From Oopsacas minuta (lineage: Eukaryota > Porifera > Hexactinellida > Lyssacinosida > Leucopsacidae): DNA of 64,000 nucleotides. Location of the stretch: contig JAKMXF010000365.1 of NCBI GenBank assembly GCA_024704765.1, positions 868,001-932,000 on the forward strand. Reading direction: 5' to 3'. The position numbers and the translations under genes were made by a program. Positions 42,091 through 54,887 of this stretch are shown piece by piece. Positions within the stretch are counted from its first letter, which is position 1. Every line of letters begins with the position of its first letter. A model generated the notes under the pieces. That model saw nothing but the letters and a program-made list of their open reading frames with translations. It was not told where the DNA came from and made no database searches.

Positions 42091-42960
42091 TCTATAAAGT
42101 AATCCTTGCAATTAGTATAAATAGCAGCACTGTAGTAATTTGGACAAAATGTTGTATGAGGAATGAGTTTATTTTAATATACTATGACATTAAAATTAAG
42201 AGGATACGTGGTTCACAAGGAAGAAGTTGAGCATCCAGGCCTGCTAGCTATCCTTATGACTTAGGGAAATATTTGAAAATTATGTGCATGTTTTCGCATA
42301 TAATAGCCTGAAATTGCTATCCCTGGATCTAAACTTGGAAATCCAAGGAAGCGGTTAGTAAGTATGATTACTACGGTAGATGTCAATATAGTATGGATTA
42401 GATAAATTCACAATGTATTTACGATGAGTGTTGTTACAGCGTATTTTAGACACTATTTGAATTGATTTGGATGATATTTACCTTTAATTATTGGATAAGA
42501 AACCTTATAAGTTGTTCTGGTGTATTTTAACTCTCTATTCAAATTCAGGGAAGAAACTTCAGCCATGTACCTACCTTTCGACCGTCGTATCGTACTGTTT
42601 GTACAACCAGTAACCCAAGTAAGCTGAATCAACTGTAACTTTAAGTTGCACTGAGTAGCATGTGAGTACAGTTCTTAGGCCAGAGGATTAAAAATAAATG
42701 CAAATAAATGAAATTTCAATATATTGTAACAAGAACACCAACAAGAACGAGAACAACAAAATGACACAAAGTAAACACAACAATATTATTAATATCAAAC
42801 ACTAAAAATTAATACACAGTAGTATTGCCAATTATTTGCCGGAAATAAACGCTTCTGACTACTGTATTTAAATTCCTGTTTTGTCATGAACTAATTGCAC
42901 TGAATAAAAAAGCGTGGCAAATAACAGGTGTCACAATTGTTAGTGATCTTGTTTATTTCA
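42091..42960. other. Spacer upstream of RPL6 and downstream of EP400
   Basis: Should hold the RPL6 promoter, its non-coding first exon and probable 5'UTR intron, and the EP400 3' end. No further exon was recognised. Confidence 0.5.
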
Positions 42961-45900
42961 TTAAATTGTAGAACTAGTTGAATTGAGTCCGCTAGGAGGA
43001 TAGAAAGCATGAGTAGAGGGAGGCAGAGGTAATTCATTCTGCACTATCTCATTCAATAACGGAGTTGTAGGTACGGGACTGTATGAGTTGGTGTGATATA
43101 TGTTTGAGTTAGTGTTCATATTAAATGCGGTAGAGTTAGCGTGATGAGGATATGAGTTTAATGGGCTAGGACTATACGCGTTAATAGCTGAATGAGTGTT
43201 ATAAACAGGGTTAGAGTTCTGGTGCTGGGGATAGGGGGTGGTGTTAGCACCCATGTAGAGGTGTGAGCAGGAGGGCTGAGAAGGTGTCCTAGCGATAGGA
43301 GAGTAAACAGGGTGTTGCATGGGGATTGGAACCTTTGGGAAGAATGCAGGAGTTAACTGGTGTTGATGTTGTAATGGTGTAATCGGAGTAATAGGTTCAG
43401 GTAGAGGAGAGTAAGCATCCGAGTTTGTATATCTCTTAGGAAAGTAGTTAGGATAGTTTTGTATGTATTTAGGCATCTGTGAGGTATCCATTAATTCATC
43501 GGGTTGTGGTCTAGCAGGAGAGCTCATGAATGGAGAATGGACCTGTTTCATAGTCCTAGCAGCTGGGTATGTAGGTAGAGATGAGTATACTCCAGGAGTA
43601 GTGGGTCTCGTGTCCCATGGTCCCATCGGGTAGGGTGAGTTGCTAGGATAGGGTGTGTTAAGGGGTGTGGTAGGAGTATAGGGGTAAGGAGGGGTTGGAT
43701 TGGGAGGATACGGAGACTGAAATGTGAACTTAGCAGCATGAGAAGGTTGAGGTGTAATGGAATCTCTAACTGGTATAGAAGTAGCCTGGAAGTTATCAGA
43801 ACTCTCTTTCTCAAATTTGATTTTATTCTGAGCAAACGTTAGAGGAGTTATACGCGTAGAAGAAGGAGATATATTCAGATTCTGTAGAAGAGCTGAGTGT
43901 GACTGGTAGGGGAGAGGGGAGATAGGCTCGTGGGTTTGAGGAGGTTTCCTACGCTTAGCAATACCTAAAATAGCTTTAAACTTGTTAGAAGATAGATTAG
44001 TAATAGTACTGTTGTTATCCTTGATATGAGAGTCAGTTAACTGCTCTACTCGAGCTCGTACTCTCTTTATCTTCTCTTTATGTTTAGCTTGTATATGTAT
44101 ATCACTCTCATTACCCTTATCACGGAAGATAACGTGTAGATAGTGCTCGTAGCATTCAGATGGTATTCTTATTTCAGCGTGAATAGAAGTTAGGTAGTCT
44201 GATACAAATGACCAGTTTAGCTCTTGAGAAGGAGCTATTGATACCAATCCCAGTGGAGATTCTAAGTGATTCAAAACACAATGACACAATCTCCATTCAG
44301 AGGGTAACAGCCAGGGAGGATGAGCAAAGTGTTCGGGGGACAAGGTTGGCGACTTCTTGAGGGGTTCGTTGATGAGTTTTGATTTTAATTTCTTTTTGAT
44401 CCTCTGTTTATCTTCTTCAGATTTAATTGATATAAACAGATTATTTATCTGAGGGAGATCTTTCATTTTACGAATCAAACTCTTTCTATGAATATTAGAG
44501 GATTGAGTAAACTCTGTATCAGCTGTGGTTACAGACTGTAGTTGAGGAGGTTTGACCTTATAAACACCCATCTGTTCTTCACTCAGAAACATGATAGGCC
44601 CATTGGTACCAGTATATATAAGTTCTCCACCTGTATTGTACAGGGATGATATGAAAGGATCAACATAGATTCTGCTATCTGTCTCTAAGACAGGAGAGAG
44701 GATATCATAATCCATAAGATCTGTATCAGACGTGTAGGAGGGAGGGGGAGTAGGGGCCCGACTGGGAGAGGTAGAAGAAAGAGGAGTGGAGGGAGGTGAG
44801 TCGAAATAGTAGCCAGCCGGGCTATACCCTAAAAAATGGTTTTGTGTTTGATCTGATTCTCGTGCGAGTATAGAGAATATATTAGAAGGTGAGTGTTTGA
44901 ATGGAAGATTATGTAAATTTCTCTCCAGATAGAGGAGAGCAAAGTTCTCAATCGAATTCAGCTCTTCCTGTAGAGATAGGAAGTCACTCTCTATCTCAGA
45001 CCTCAAGGTTATCGGGAGAATACTAGAAGTTAAATTGTCTCTGTCACTCTGTTCTAGAATATCATTCTCCTCACTTATTTTAGCTTCTGTTGTTGCGTGT
45101 TTAGCGAATTTCGCATCTGTGTCTTCTTCAACTTCGAATAGAAGTGAAGATAAATTGTTACCATCTTCTCCAATTTTAGCAGCAATCTCTGTCAAACCTT
45201 TATCTAAGTCAGAAGAAGATTCAAAGAATTTTGTTGTAAAATGTCCTTCTTCTATAGCAAGTTCTCCTAACAACTTCTTTTGTTGTGATTTCTTTAAAAT
45301 ATTCACTTCAATAGTTCCTTCACAAATCAATCGATAAATGTGAACATTTTTAGTTTGTCCGATACGATGACATCTATCTTGTGCCTGAGCATCCATGGTT
45401 GGATTCCAGTCTATATCATAGAATATTACAGTATCAGCTCCTGTAAGGTTCATTCCAATACCTCCACTCCTTGTGGAGAGAATAAATACAAATATACTCG
45501 GATCGTTATTGAATCTCTCAACCAGATAGAATCTATCCTCTGGGGAGGTTGATCCGTCTAATCGGAAGTATTTATACCCATGGTAGTTGAGGAATACTTC
45601 TAGGATATTGAGCATACGAGACATCTGAGTAAACACTATAACTCTATGCCCCTCAGTCTTAAGCTGATAGAGTAACTTGTCTAGAACTTGTAGTTTACCG
45701 CAGTCATACTGTATCAGTCTAGTTTGTGGGAGTTGAAGGTAATCGTAGGACCTAAATATATCCCAGCTGTTACAAATTGACTCAGATATATGTCTACGTA
45801 TATAGCATTGATCTACAGTACTCTCGTAACACCATGGAGTGTCTAGAGCCGAGGTAGTGACTAGCCTCGGGGTCTGTGGTTTAACAGAGGGAATATACTG

Positions 45901-48900
45901 AGAGAATGTAGTTATGACGTAATAGTTATTCTCACAGAGAGGATCAGTGATGTGTGGTATATAACAGCTGATTTCCGAGGTAGTAGCATGACGTATGAAT
46001 GCGAGAGAATCTATTAAGTCAGCACCATAGAATATAGGACGATTGAGACGAGTACAATTAACAGAGTACATATACTCTAGTCTGTTAGCATACAATACCT
46101 CTTCTCTACTAACTTCTGTGTTATATTCTTGTAACAGCTGGGTTAAGCTATCCCCTATAAGATTATTAGATTCTGTGGTGGGATATGAGGGAAGAGGATT
46201 GTGTTTGTAAGGGAAGTTATCTGGTGTGAATCCCTCGTGTTTAACTGATAGAGAGTTAGCACGAAATGATCCAAATGCTGTCAAGTAGCTAGTAACCTCT
46301 GATATAAGGTCTAACCCTATTCTCTGAAATAATTCAAACTTATCCACTGTAACACCTGATACAAACCCTCTGGTTATACCGTGCATAAACAATAGAAATG
46401 GTAGTAGGATAGTGAGGGGATCAGTAGAGAGGGGACTGATGGCGGGACGAGGCTCGAATAGGTCTGGATGATTACACACCTTTCTTAACTGCATCAGAAT
46501 ATTTAGTAGGTTTATCGCTCCACCTGTCTTGATCCTGTCACGAGTATCACTCAATGACATATAGTCTTCATATAGGAAGCGCTGTCTCTTTGACAGATGA
46601 CAGGGAATGATGTGTTCAATCTTCTTGGGTAACTGTAGCTCAACTTCACATTTAAGTCTTCTGAGTAAGAAGGGCCTTAATATCCTATGTAATCTCTCCA
46701 CTACTCTATCTCTCTGTGTTTGGTTACCTTCTACTATTTCCATCAGAGGCTTTGAGAACCATTCCTTAAAGTCTGAGTGACAACTGAACAGATCTGGCAT
46801 TAAGAAATGCATGAGAGCCCATAACTCCATTATATTATTCTGTAGGGGAGTACCACTCAATAGAAGTCTCCGTCTAGATTTAAATGTGAGTAGAGTTTGC
46901 CATCTCTGTGATTTGTAATTCTTAATGTTCTGAGCTTCGTCTAGGATTATGTAATCCCAGTCGATCTTTCCCTTCAAACTCAGCTGATCTGTAACTGCCA
47001 GCTGATACGAAGTTATACAAACATGAAATGCATTCTGCTTTGTCCAGCCAATTCGTTTGTTACGTCTAACTTTAGCATTTCCGTAATAAGTTACTAGTTT
47101 GAAGGCAGGACACCATTTCTTGAACTCATACTCCCAGTTAAGAATAACAGAGGTTGGTACTATAATGAGGTGGGGACCCCATGTACCCTCCTGACAAGCG
47201 AGATGAGAGAGAAGTGCTATTGTCTGAATTGTTTTACCTAGACCCATTTCATCAGCTAAGAATCCATTTAGTCCTTGTGTGTGTAGCATAGATAGCCAGT
47301 TTAATCCTATGTGTTGGTACTCTCTCAGCTGTCCTCCCTTCAGGAGGGATGGTACAGGAATACTCACCTTAGAAGTAGATAGTGTGTTACCACTAGGTTG
47401 TAGATTCTTAGCTAGCTCTGCTGCTGTACTCAGCTCTCTGTTACCTAATTCCTGTTCTGCCTCTTTCAATACAGGCTTTGAGAGTATAGGAGTACTCCTG
47501 TTAGGCTCAGAAGATATAGAGTGATGGTTGTGAAGTAGCTTCTTAATGTATTCAGGAGGAAGAGAGTCTACAAGATCGTCAAGAGGTAGGTCTGCCTCCT
47601 TGTGGAGAGCTTTCACCTCGTCCTCCTCACCTGACCGCTCAGAATCAGACTCATAAGAACTGGAGTGACCGTTAACAGCTGTATAGTTAGGAGCTTGTAC
47701 TCCCATTCTTATTTTATGAGAATAATTCTCTGTTTGTGAGAGTAGATCAGACAACTGGGATTGTAAGTTGTATTTCTTAACGTGATCGTCTACTATTTGT
47801 TCTTTCCATTCTACTATCTTCACCATTTGAGACCAGAAGTTGTGTACCTAGATATGCAATAGAACCTCGTTAATACGAACATAGCACTCTGAATAAAGAG
47901 CACAAAATTTGTACACATTATCAATGTGTAATTTCAATGAACAATAAATATTTTGGTTACTACATGCTCGGGAAGAGAAGAATGCATTTCTATGAAAGAT
48001 TCAATATACAGATGAACCTGCATAAACCGACAAAATTTCCATATCCCATTACGGGTGTCAGTTTATGCAGGTTCAACTGTATACCGCATCGTCAACATAT
48101 TAACACATTTATAGATCATGACGGGTGCCAGAGTGTATCTATAGAAAGTGTTCACATATTTTGATGCGGAACTTCCCTGAACAACAACTATAGGGTCATA
48201 CAGGACACCTTACCAGCGATATGATATACGTATAGTCGTATACCTGTTTAGCGATTGCACTGGCTTTCCTCTTAATAGCAGCTTGCTCCTGAGCAACTCT
48301 TAACCTATCAGCTGACTCCTTGTCGTGATGGTACCGATCTACAGCCCGACTAATTCTCCTCAAAGTAGCAGCTCGATACTTACGCTCATAATCAAAGTCA
48401 GAAGCTAGCCAACTCATCTCTTCGAGCAGATAGTCCCAGTGTGCTTTAATTCTGGGAGGTTCCCATACCTTAGGTAGTCGAGTTGGCTCCCAGAGGCCCC
48501 GCTGTCTTAGGTTCAGCGCCCTCTTCAAGGTGCTGGACTCGTGCTGAATCTGGGAAATGGCCGGGTCGTCTTCTGAAGCATAATATAATGTAATAAATTG
48601 AAAATAATAGAATTAAACACAACTAAATAGGACGTAGAAATAACGAATATGTACAATTGTACATTGCTGAGAGTAATTTGTATTCAAAATGATCTTCCAA
48701 TAAAATACAGTAGAGTTTTCTCGTTAGCAACTTAGGTTTTGGTTCTCAAACAGTTGCTAATAACGGAACAAGATTACTACAAAATTTATATTTGGGAACT
48801 GAAAATAGGTTACACTAATAGACAATATATTGTTATTAAGAGAGTTGTCATGCTAATAAGCGACTCTACATTATATTAATGTATCTCTACAAGTGTATCA

Positions 48901-50190
48901 AAACGTAAAGATCACACTTGAACCATGGTAACAAGGAGATATATAATTTTGCATAAGATAGTAGCAGTGTATCTAGAATTATCAAATTATTTAGAATTAG
49001 ACGTATGGTATAGATATTGAATATTGGAATCAGTTCAGCTGTGGTTATCAAGGACAAACGAAAAAGTCTGGAACAGATCTATTCTTACGAATTCAAGTAT
49101 CATACTATCGAAATTTAAATGCTTAACCTCATATGTTCCAAACAGTAGGATTGCTATAGATATAGATTGGAAGAGCTTAGAGATCTAACTACTACACACA
49201 ATATACGGAAATACAGATATGTATTTGATAGATGCTTTGGATTCGTTCATCCTGAAATTAACCTGATAAGAACAACATTACGTAATACGTATTCTAATCA
49301 ATTCAGTTGGCAGATGCAGACCCAATTGTATGATACAGAAAATATATAAAGTTAATGTAACAAAGGGATAATTATAGTTTGTACAATTTATGACAGTAAC
49401 TACATGCGTAAAATAGTCAAGTTGAAGTCCCAGGAATATATAAAGATACCCTTGATCTGGTTGCTTAAGAAACTCAACAATTTGCTCAGCTGGGGATAAT
49501 TAATATACAATTACTTGAAAGAGTTGAAAAAAATTTCAACCATAAGAAAACGGTATCAGATATAATACAATGAGTGAACATACATTAGTATGTATTCTAA
49601 AATATCCATCTGAGAGTAAACCTACTATTGCCGAGAGGAGTGAGGGAAACGAACGAAGCGGAGAATTAGTCATATGATAAAGATACAGTATCTAACGTTA
49701 TAGAGTATTCGTATTAAATCAATAATTATTACGACATTAATCACAATGAGGCTTATGAATAATTAATATACTAGAGATTGAGTATACTAATATGTAATTA
49801 GAAATTAATATATATGTAATACTCACTTGTGACAGTTTGGCTGTCATCGTTAGAATGCCACATGTCAATCATGCGGTCTGGAGGTCGTGTCTGATGTCCT
49901 CTTGTGGGTCTAAGGAAGGACGTGAGGGTGTGTGGAGATTTTGGTGTACTCATTGCTTCTTTCCTGAGCTCTTCTACTCTTGAGTCCACTTGTTGCTGAG
50001 AAGATATTGAATTAGTACTAGCATCAATTAGGTTAGCGGTAGGAGAGAGGCCAGTCAATAAGAACCGCTCTTTCAGCAAATCAACATAGTCTGCTTCAAT
50101 AGCCTCGAGCTGAGACCTGTAGTGAATCAGAATCTGATTCTGTATAGGTTGCAGGGGTGAGGTAGCGGTAGGGGTATCGGCTACGTTCAT
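42961..50190 (-). CDS. EP400: EP400/Domino-type SWR1-class chromatin remodeller, 3 exons
   Basis: Exons 50190-49827, 48572-48244 and 47847-42961 join in matching phases (5580 nt, 1859 aa). Catalytic ATPase of a TIP60/SWR1-type complex that exchanges H2A.Z. Order of domains: HSA (residues about 145-215, HWDYLLEEMSWLASDF), helicase lobe 1 with DEMGLGKT (about 427-434) and the DEAQ box (about 531), a long insertion of roughly 290 residues typical of the INO80/SWR1 class, lobe 2 (LDGSTSPEDR; DRCHRIGQTK) and a SANT-like segment (about 1400-1460, PPWLLPSEW...NWSFVSDYL), which favours EP400 over SRCAP. The last 450 residues are Pro/Tyr/Ser-rich and disordered. It is shorter than vertebrate EP400. 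The 1254-nt intron 1 and 396-nt intron 2 each carry an inverted-repeat element. Confidence 0.93.
48009..48079. mobile_element. 71-bp MITE, 'gaacctgcataaaccgac' ends, in EP400 intron 2
   Basis: Almost entirely inverted repeat: cagatgaacctgcataaacc on the left, inverse cagttgaacctgcataaact on the right, flanked by TA. Beside it, at 47868, the lone sequence tagaacctcgttaatacgaa resembles another element end. Confidence 0.8.
48708..48869. mobile_element. Degenerate MITE, CAGT-type, in EP400 intron 1
   Basis: The left end cagtagagttttctcgttagc follows TA. The right end read inward (gtagagtcgcttattagcat) is similar but diverged. gttgctaataacgg occurs inside as a further inverted copy. Boundaries are approximate. 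Confidence 0.5.
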
Positions 50191-50907
50191 CGGGCTTCAT
50201 AAGTATGTCAGGCACTAAGAGTAGCTCCAACCTGCATGGATAGAGTGCTAAGTGGGACTCAACACAACTCTAACCTGTAACAACACGGACATGCATGCCG
50301 GAATTGTTTGCAATTATACTCTCCTTTCATAATTCTCAATTTATACCAACGTATGCAATTACTTGAATAAAATTTTTTACAAAATTTTAGCATCAGTTGT
50401 ATACTTTACATTCAGGAGACACGAATTTTCACGATTAAATAGCGTATAACGGATAAATGTGAGTAAACCCTCGCTAATCAGAACATGCATAATGATATAA
50501 TCATTTGGAAATTGTCTAAATTCAAAATGTTTAAAAATACCAAATGTACTTGCAGGTAAAACAAAATACTATCTTAATAATGTACACATATATGCTATAT
50601 TTATCTTATAGTTTTGTTTCAATACCATTCACTCATCCGAACGAATTCACCCACCGAACGATTTTATTTTCATTTATACCGGACTGTTCGGATTAGTGAT
50701 GGTATACTGTATGTAAGATAACAATTATGTTATATGCAAAATTCAATAGCAATATTATTAAATAATATTAATTAACAAACAGATAAAGTGATTTACACAA
50801 GAAATGCTATGAATTTATCTAATATGAGGATCGCGAGTATAAGCACTCTATAATATGAATACACTTCCGCTTTTCGCGATAATAAATAAGAATTACAAGG
50901 ATTCTGG
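50191..50907. other. EP400 promoter / WAPL 3' spacer
   Basis: Upstream region of EP400 and 3' region of WAPL. It contains the element at 50630-50709 and a lone end-like sequence (aaaccctcgctaatcagaac) near 50466. No exon seen. Confidence 0.5.
50630..50709. mobile_element. 80-bp MITE, 'ccattcactcatccgaac' ends
   Basis: The left end caataccattcactcatccg and the inverse of the right end (cagtataccatcactaatcc) match well, and TA follows the right end. The inner parts gaacga...accgaacg add symmetry. Confidence 0.75.
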
Positions 50908-53493
50908 TCATAGATAAGATGTAAAAAAGCGCAGAACATCTGATGCTAGTTGTGTAGTCTTTTCTCTTGCGAGAGGTGAGTCACATACTAAATTGTAGAA
51001 TGACAGCATCTGGTGAAGAAGTGTAGCCATCTTTTCAAAATCATCTATTCCCATTCTCTGAGAAAGTAGAGATTGTGCTTTACTGTTTTTAGAAGCAATC
51101 AATCCAACTAATAAACTAGTCATAGCTGCAATGATAGAGCTCTCAAAATTGGCTGTTGCCTTACCCTTAACTTCTTCCGAGGTAGCAGCTTCTCGAATGA
51201 AGTCTGACATTTCTTTGGCAGACATTGCCATGTTGTCAGCTTCAGGCTGTGTAGTGGGAATATCCAATTGCTCAACACTGTAAATACTGTCAAATGAACA
51301 GTCATGTGTCAACTTAGAATTGAAGTATTCAATAGGAAATGACACCTTCAAATGCCTTGAGTTGTCATCATCTAACATTGAAAGCTTGTCAAGTTGTGAC
51401 GTAGAGAATGAACTATATTTAGAAGTATCGGATTCTGCACTCAGATTATCCTCAGTTAATTTAATAACTTTAACGGGAGGTGAATTCGATAACTTTATAC
51501 GAGAGATTACTTGAGAGAGTTCTTGAGTTAAAATATCTGCCTCTTTCTGTTTAGCAATATACAAATTAATAAACTGTTTAAACAACATATCTCCATTTGT
51601 GGATGACAACTGTAAGAAAGATTCGCATGCTGCGTTAGATTTCGCGAGATGATTTATTAGAGCCATGAGTCCTATTATTTGTATATCAAACTGATATTCT
51701 GATATGTAACTAGGTGCCAGGGTAAGCACACAGTCTACAAGAGAAGTGAGAAATTCCGCAGACTCGTATATACTTCTAGAAAAAGTCTCTACTTCATTAC
51801 ACAACTCAGTAATTGATAACATTCCCTGTTTAAGACATTCATAAGCCACTATACAATTAGAATCAGCTAATAGACAATCTCTATTTAGCTCGATACATCG
51901 GAAAAATAAGTTAGGAAGCTGTACAGTACTGATCTCCCCCAGCTGGTGGAGAGAGGGTGGATATTTCTTCGTTAGACTATTCAGTGTAAGGAGAGATGTA
52001 GAAAGAGAAAATAAATGGAGATTTGATTGAGATTCTAATGATACTTCTGTTTTGATTTTACCAAACTGTTTGAATCTAGAATATTTATCAGGGCTCTTAC
52101 TCTCTGTATATTCTCCATTACTTGTTGTATGTTGTATTCTAATAGCAGCATCAATAGAGGATGCTATGAATGTAGTTATATAGTCTAGAGCTCCTAACTC
52201 AGCTAACTGCTGACAGAATTCTTCCTTCTGTAGAGATATCAGAGATTGTAGAGTCATTAGAGCTAATAACTGGTATATTATAGGACCTTTAGGAGGTAAG
52301 GGATGTGATTCTGTAGGTTCTAGTGAGAATAATATATCTGTTACTCGAGATTCTGTTGTCTTAGTAGCTCGTATGTATTCAGACTGTTGCATAGAAGAGC
52401 ATTGAGTTGATTGATTAACTTGTATATGTCCGTAATCTTTAGTTAGCTGTAAGATAACTTTAATAGTGTCTGAATCCAGTTCTGTAGAACTCCTATCTCT
52501 ACTGAGAGCATAGAGTAAGAGAGCAGCAGCTAACCTGAGGGGAGGAGGGGATGTTGGAGCATCAGAGAGGGATTGTATTAGCTGAGGCATCAGCTGATGG
52601 AAGCTCAGTTGACGTCTAAATAGAGGAGAGAAACACTCAGCTGCTAAAGAACACTGAGCTAGACAGCGAGTAGATACAGGTTGAGCTGGTTTTATTCCAT
52701 CCAGTAGATACTGTACTTCATCACGGAACATCTGTTGCTGACCTAGTTCTCTACACTGGTGAGGTTGCTTAATGTCAAATAATTCTACGCTAGTTGTAGC
52801 AGTCAGCTGTTCTTTGGGTCTCTTCGGAGATCTAGAGTCTTGTAGCTTCTGTTTAGTCTTGAGTAATTTGGGTTGTTTGTTCTTGTCTTGTTTAGGAGAT
52901 TTGAGTTTAGGGGGACCTATCTGTATTGGTAGTTCTAATGGAGGAGATAACTTGATGTCTGTTCTGTTCCGCTTCTTACGGGAGGATAGTATTTGCTGTC
53001 CGATAGGACCAGCTTCTGTGTCAGAGTCTGTATCAGGAAATCCGAAAAAATCAGCTGATAGAGACTCAGAGGTTATCAAGATAGGCATAGGCGGTTTGTT
53101 ATAAGAATTCAAGAACTTTGTTGGAGTATTCTTAACTTTCGTATCAAATGGATTGTTAGATTTCATAGAAGGGAGTGTGATAGATCTCTTTTGAATATTT
53201 TTACTAGCAATTGTATTATTGGGTCTAATCGAAGAAGATTGAGTCGAGTTCTTTTGGACTTTTCGCAACTTTTTAGATTCATTATTAGGAGAATTTGTGT
53301 GTTTAGTAGTTTTGAAAGTTGTCAAATTAGAATTGGTAATTTCAGATTTGATATAGTGATTACTATAATTTGACATGAGAGAGTCAAAATTGCTCTCAAG
53401 GAATGTAGAGCCATGTTTATGTGTAGATTTTCCGTATGTCGTCTTTATTGATGTGTTGGTAGATGTGACTGCTGAACTTGAGTTGATATTCAT
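50908..53493 (-). CDS. WAPL: WAPL cohesin release factor
   Basis: An intronless 861-residue frame from ATG, shorter than vertebrate WAPL (about 1190). WAPL opens the cohesin ring with PDS5, ending sister cohesion and limiting loop size. The conserved WAPL domain runs from residue about 245 to the end: CRELGQQQMFRDEVQYLLDG, then STRCLAQCSLAAECFSP.FRRQL, and RLAAALLLYALSRDR, with helical repeats to the C-terminal SDVLRFFTSYL. The N-terminal 240 residues are basic, Ser/Thr/Asn-rich and disordered. They contain ADFFGFPD (residue about 150), an FGF motif of the type WAPL uses to bind PDS5/cohesin. Tandem on the same strand as EP400. No lesion seen. Confidence 0.95.
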   Translation of the reverse strand: MNINSSSAVTSTNTSIKTTYGKSTHKHGSTFLESNFDSLMSNYSNHYIKSEITNSNLTTFKTTKHTNSPNNESKKLRKVQKNSTQSSSIRPNNTIASKNIQKRSITLPSMKSNNPFDTKVKNTPTKFLNSYNKPPMPILITSESLSADFFGFPDTDSDTEAGPIGQQILSSRKKRNRTDIKLSPPLELPIQIGPPKLKSPKQDKNKQPKLLKTKQKLQDSRSPKRPKEQLTATTSVELFDIKQPHQCRELGQQQMFRDEVQYLLDGIKPAQPVSTRCLAQCSLAAECFSPLFRRQLSFHQLMPQLIQSLSDAPTSPPPLRLAAALLLYALSRDRSSTELDSDTIKVILQLTKDYGHIQVNQSTQCSSMQQSEYIRATKTTESRVTDILFSLEPTESHPLPPKGPIIYQLLALMTLQSLISLQKEEFCQQLAELGALDYITTFIASSIDAAIRIQHTTSNGEYTESKSPDKYSRFKQFGKIKTEVSLESQSNLHLFSLSTSLLTLNSLTKKYPPSLHQLGEISTVQLPNLFFRCIELNRDCLLADSNCIVAYECLKQGMLSITELCNEVETFSRSIYESAEFLTSLVDCVLTLAPSYISEYQFDIQIIGLMALINHLAKSNAACESFLQLSSTNGDMLFKQFINLYIAKQKEADILTQELSQVISRIKLSNSPPVKVIKLTEDNLSAESDTSKYSSFSTSQLDKLSMLDDDNSRHLKVSFPIEYFNSKLTHDCSFDSIYSVEQLDIPTTQPEADNMAMSAKEMSDFIREAATSEEVKGKATANFESSIIAAMTSLLVGLIASKNSKAQSLLSQRMGIDDFEKMATLLHQMLSFYNLVCDSPLAREKTTQLASDVLRFFTSYL

Positions 53494-53997
53494 GGCTCTA
53501 CGGTTTAGAACTAATTAGAAATTTGAAATGCATACATTTTAACATGAGTACAGCTGTTATAGATTATAGGTAATCTATGGTAAGAATAATGTGCTATGGA
53601 CATACGTCGGTCTGTGCGATCCTACCAAATTTAATATCCAATCGACAGAATTGGTTTATGAATAAGTATATTCGTAGATTTAGATAAACATGAATACACG
53701 CCTACTTACCGACCACTCGTAACTGTTTTTCCCTGGATAGTTTTCTCGGAATCCCTGAATTTCTAATTTCTATGTAAAATAATGAGTTTTTCCCACTTTA
53801 TGTGAAATGCCAGAAATAGCCAATATTTTCCTAGGATCAAATCCCTGGATGGTTGGCAAGTATGTCAGTAGTCACACTTTTAACTTTTGGATAATATGTC
53901 TCAAATTTAGCCTAGAGAATGTTCAGCGGCTAATCATGATAATTTACCTGAAATATATTTCCCAGAGCTACACTTACTGGCCTATTTATAAACATTT

Positions 53998-54037
<40 letters not shown>

Positions 54038-54887
54038 GCATCCAGAATTCCTCATGCAGCTAACACACAACAGATACGAATCCAAGCAATGAGTAAAATA
54101 TTCTAAGTAGAGTAATACGTAAATATTCTGGATGAATACAGCTGTACGAGGTTAGAACCCTTAATTAATTGTGTGGATTCGAACATTAATTAACACTTTG
54201 AAGGAGGGGTTGTATGCTACCAGATGTAAGGAGATTCTATGATGTTAAGCTAAAATATTTCGAGTCAGTACCATCCCTTTGGAAAATTGTTAAATTCAGC
54301 GAATAAAAATAAGTACAGCCAACCCTCCAAGATCCGGTCAGCGTCGTCCGAAGGGTGTTCAGATCTCAGAAATAAGTCTAGCTCTATAGTACTCCCAAAC
54401 TGTTTCAATGTTGAGATGCAATTAATTATGGAATAGAGATGATATTCAGAGTTTGTGGTGGGTAAGAAGCATGCTTGAAGTGAAAAAACATCTAAAGTAG
54501 GTGTTTTATGGGAAAAATTACCCCAAAATGTTAAATAATTTTGAACTAATTAAAAATATTCTGCGAAGGCGAAGTCCGTGCCGCGAGGGCTCAGATCTTA
54601 GAGGTCCGGATCTTGGAGGTTCGAATGTATAGTAAATAATTATCTATTCAGTTGACATCATTTTTGACAGCTTATGTTAAAAAGGATGGAAACTGTTTTG
54701 ATGAATCATATGCGTGAACGAGTCAGAATTTTGAAAAATATAAAATAAGAAAAATGAGATTTATTGTATGTAAAAAAGGAAATTAGATAAGTAAAATGCC
54801 CCACTAGCATAACACTGAAATTCTATAGGCGAAAATAAGAGAATAAATCCATTCTAAAATAATCTGAAAAGTAAAGTGGTCAGGTTG
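53494..54887. other. Spacer between WAPL and the EGF-like membrane protein
   Basis: Contains a (TA)n run at about 54001-54032 and the element at 54316-54627. The short frame covering 53807-54106 spans the TA run and has no protein-like content. No gene recognised. Confidence 0.5.
54316..54627. mobile_element. MITE, CAGT-type, 'ctccaagatccgg' subfamily
   Basis: The left end cagccaaccctccaagatcc and the inverse of the right end (cattcgaacctccaagatcc) form a TA-flanked inverted repeat of about 24 bp. Internal cagatct words repeat near both ends. Same subfamily as 562-827. Confidence 0.8.

Noticed and set aside
42961-50190. Calling the remodeller SRCAP or INO80
   Set aside because: The HSA position, DEAQ box and SWR1-like insertion exclude ordinary SNF2 and fit SRCAP or EP400. 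The SANT-like segment after the helicase favours EP400; INO80 marker regions were not seen.
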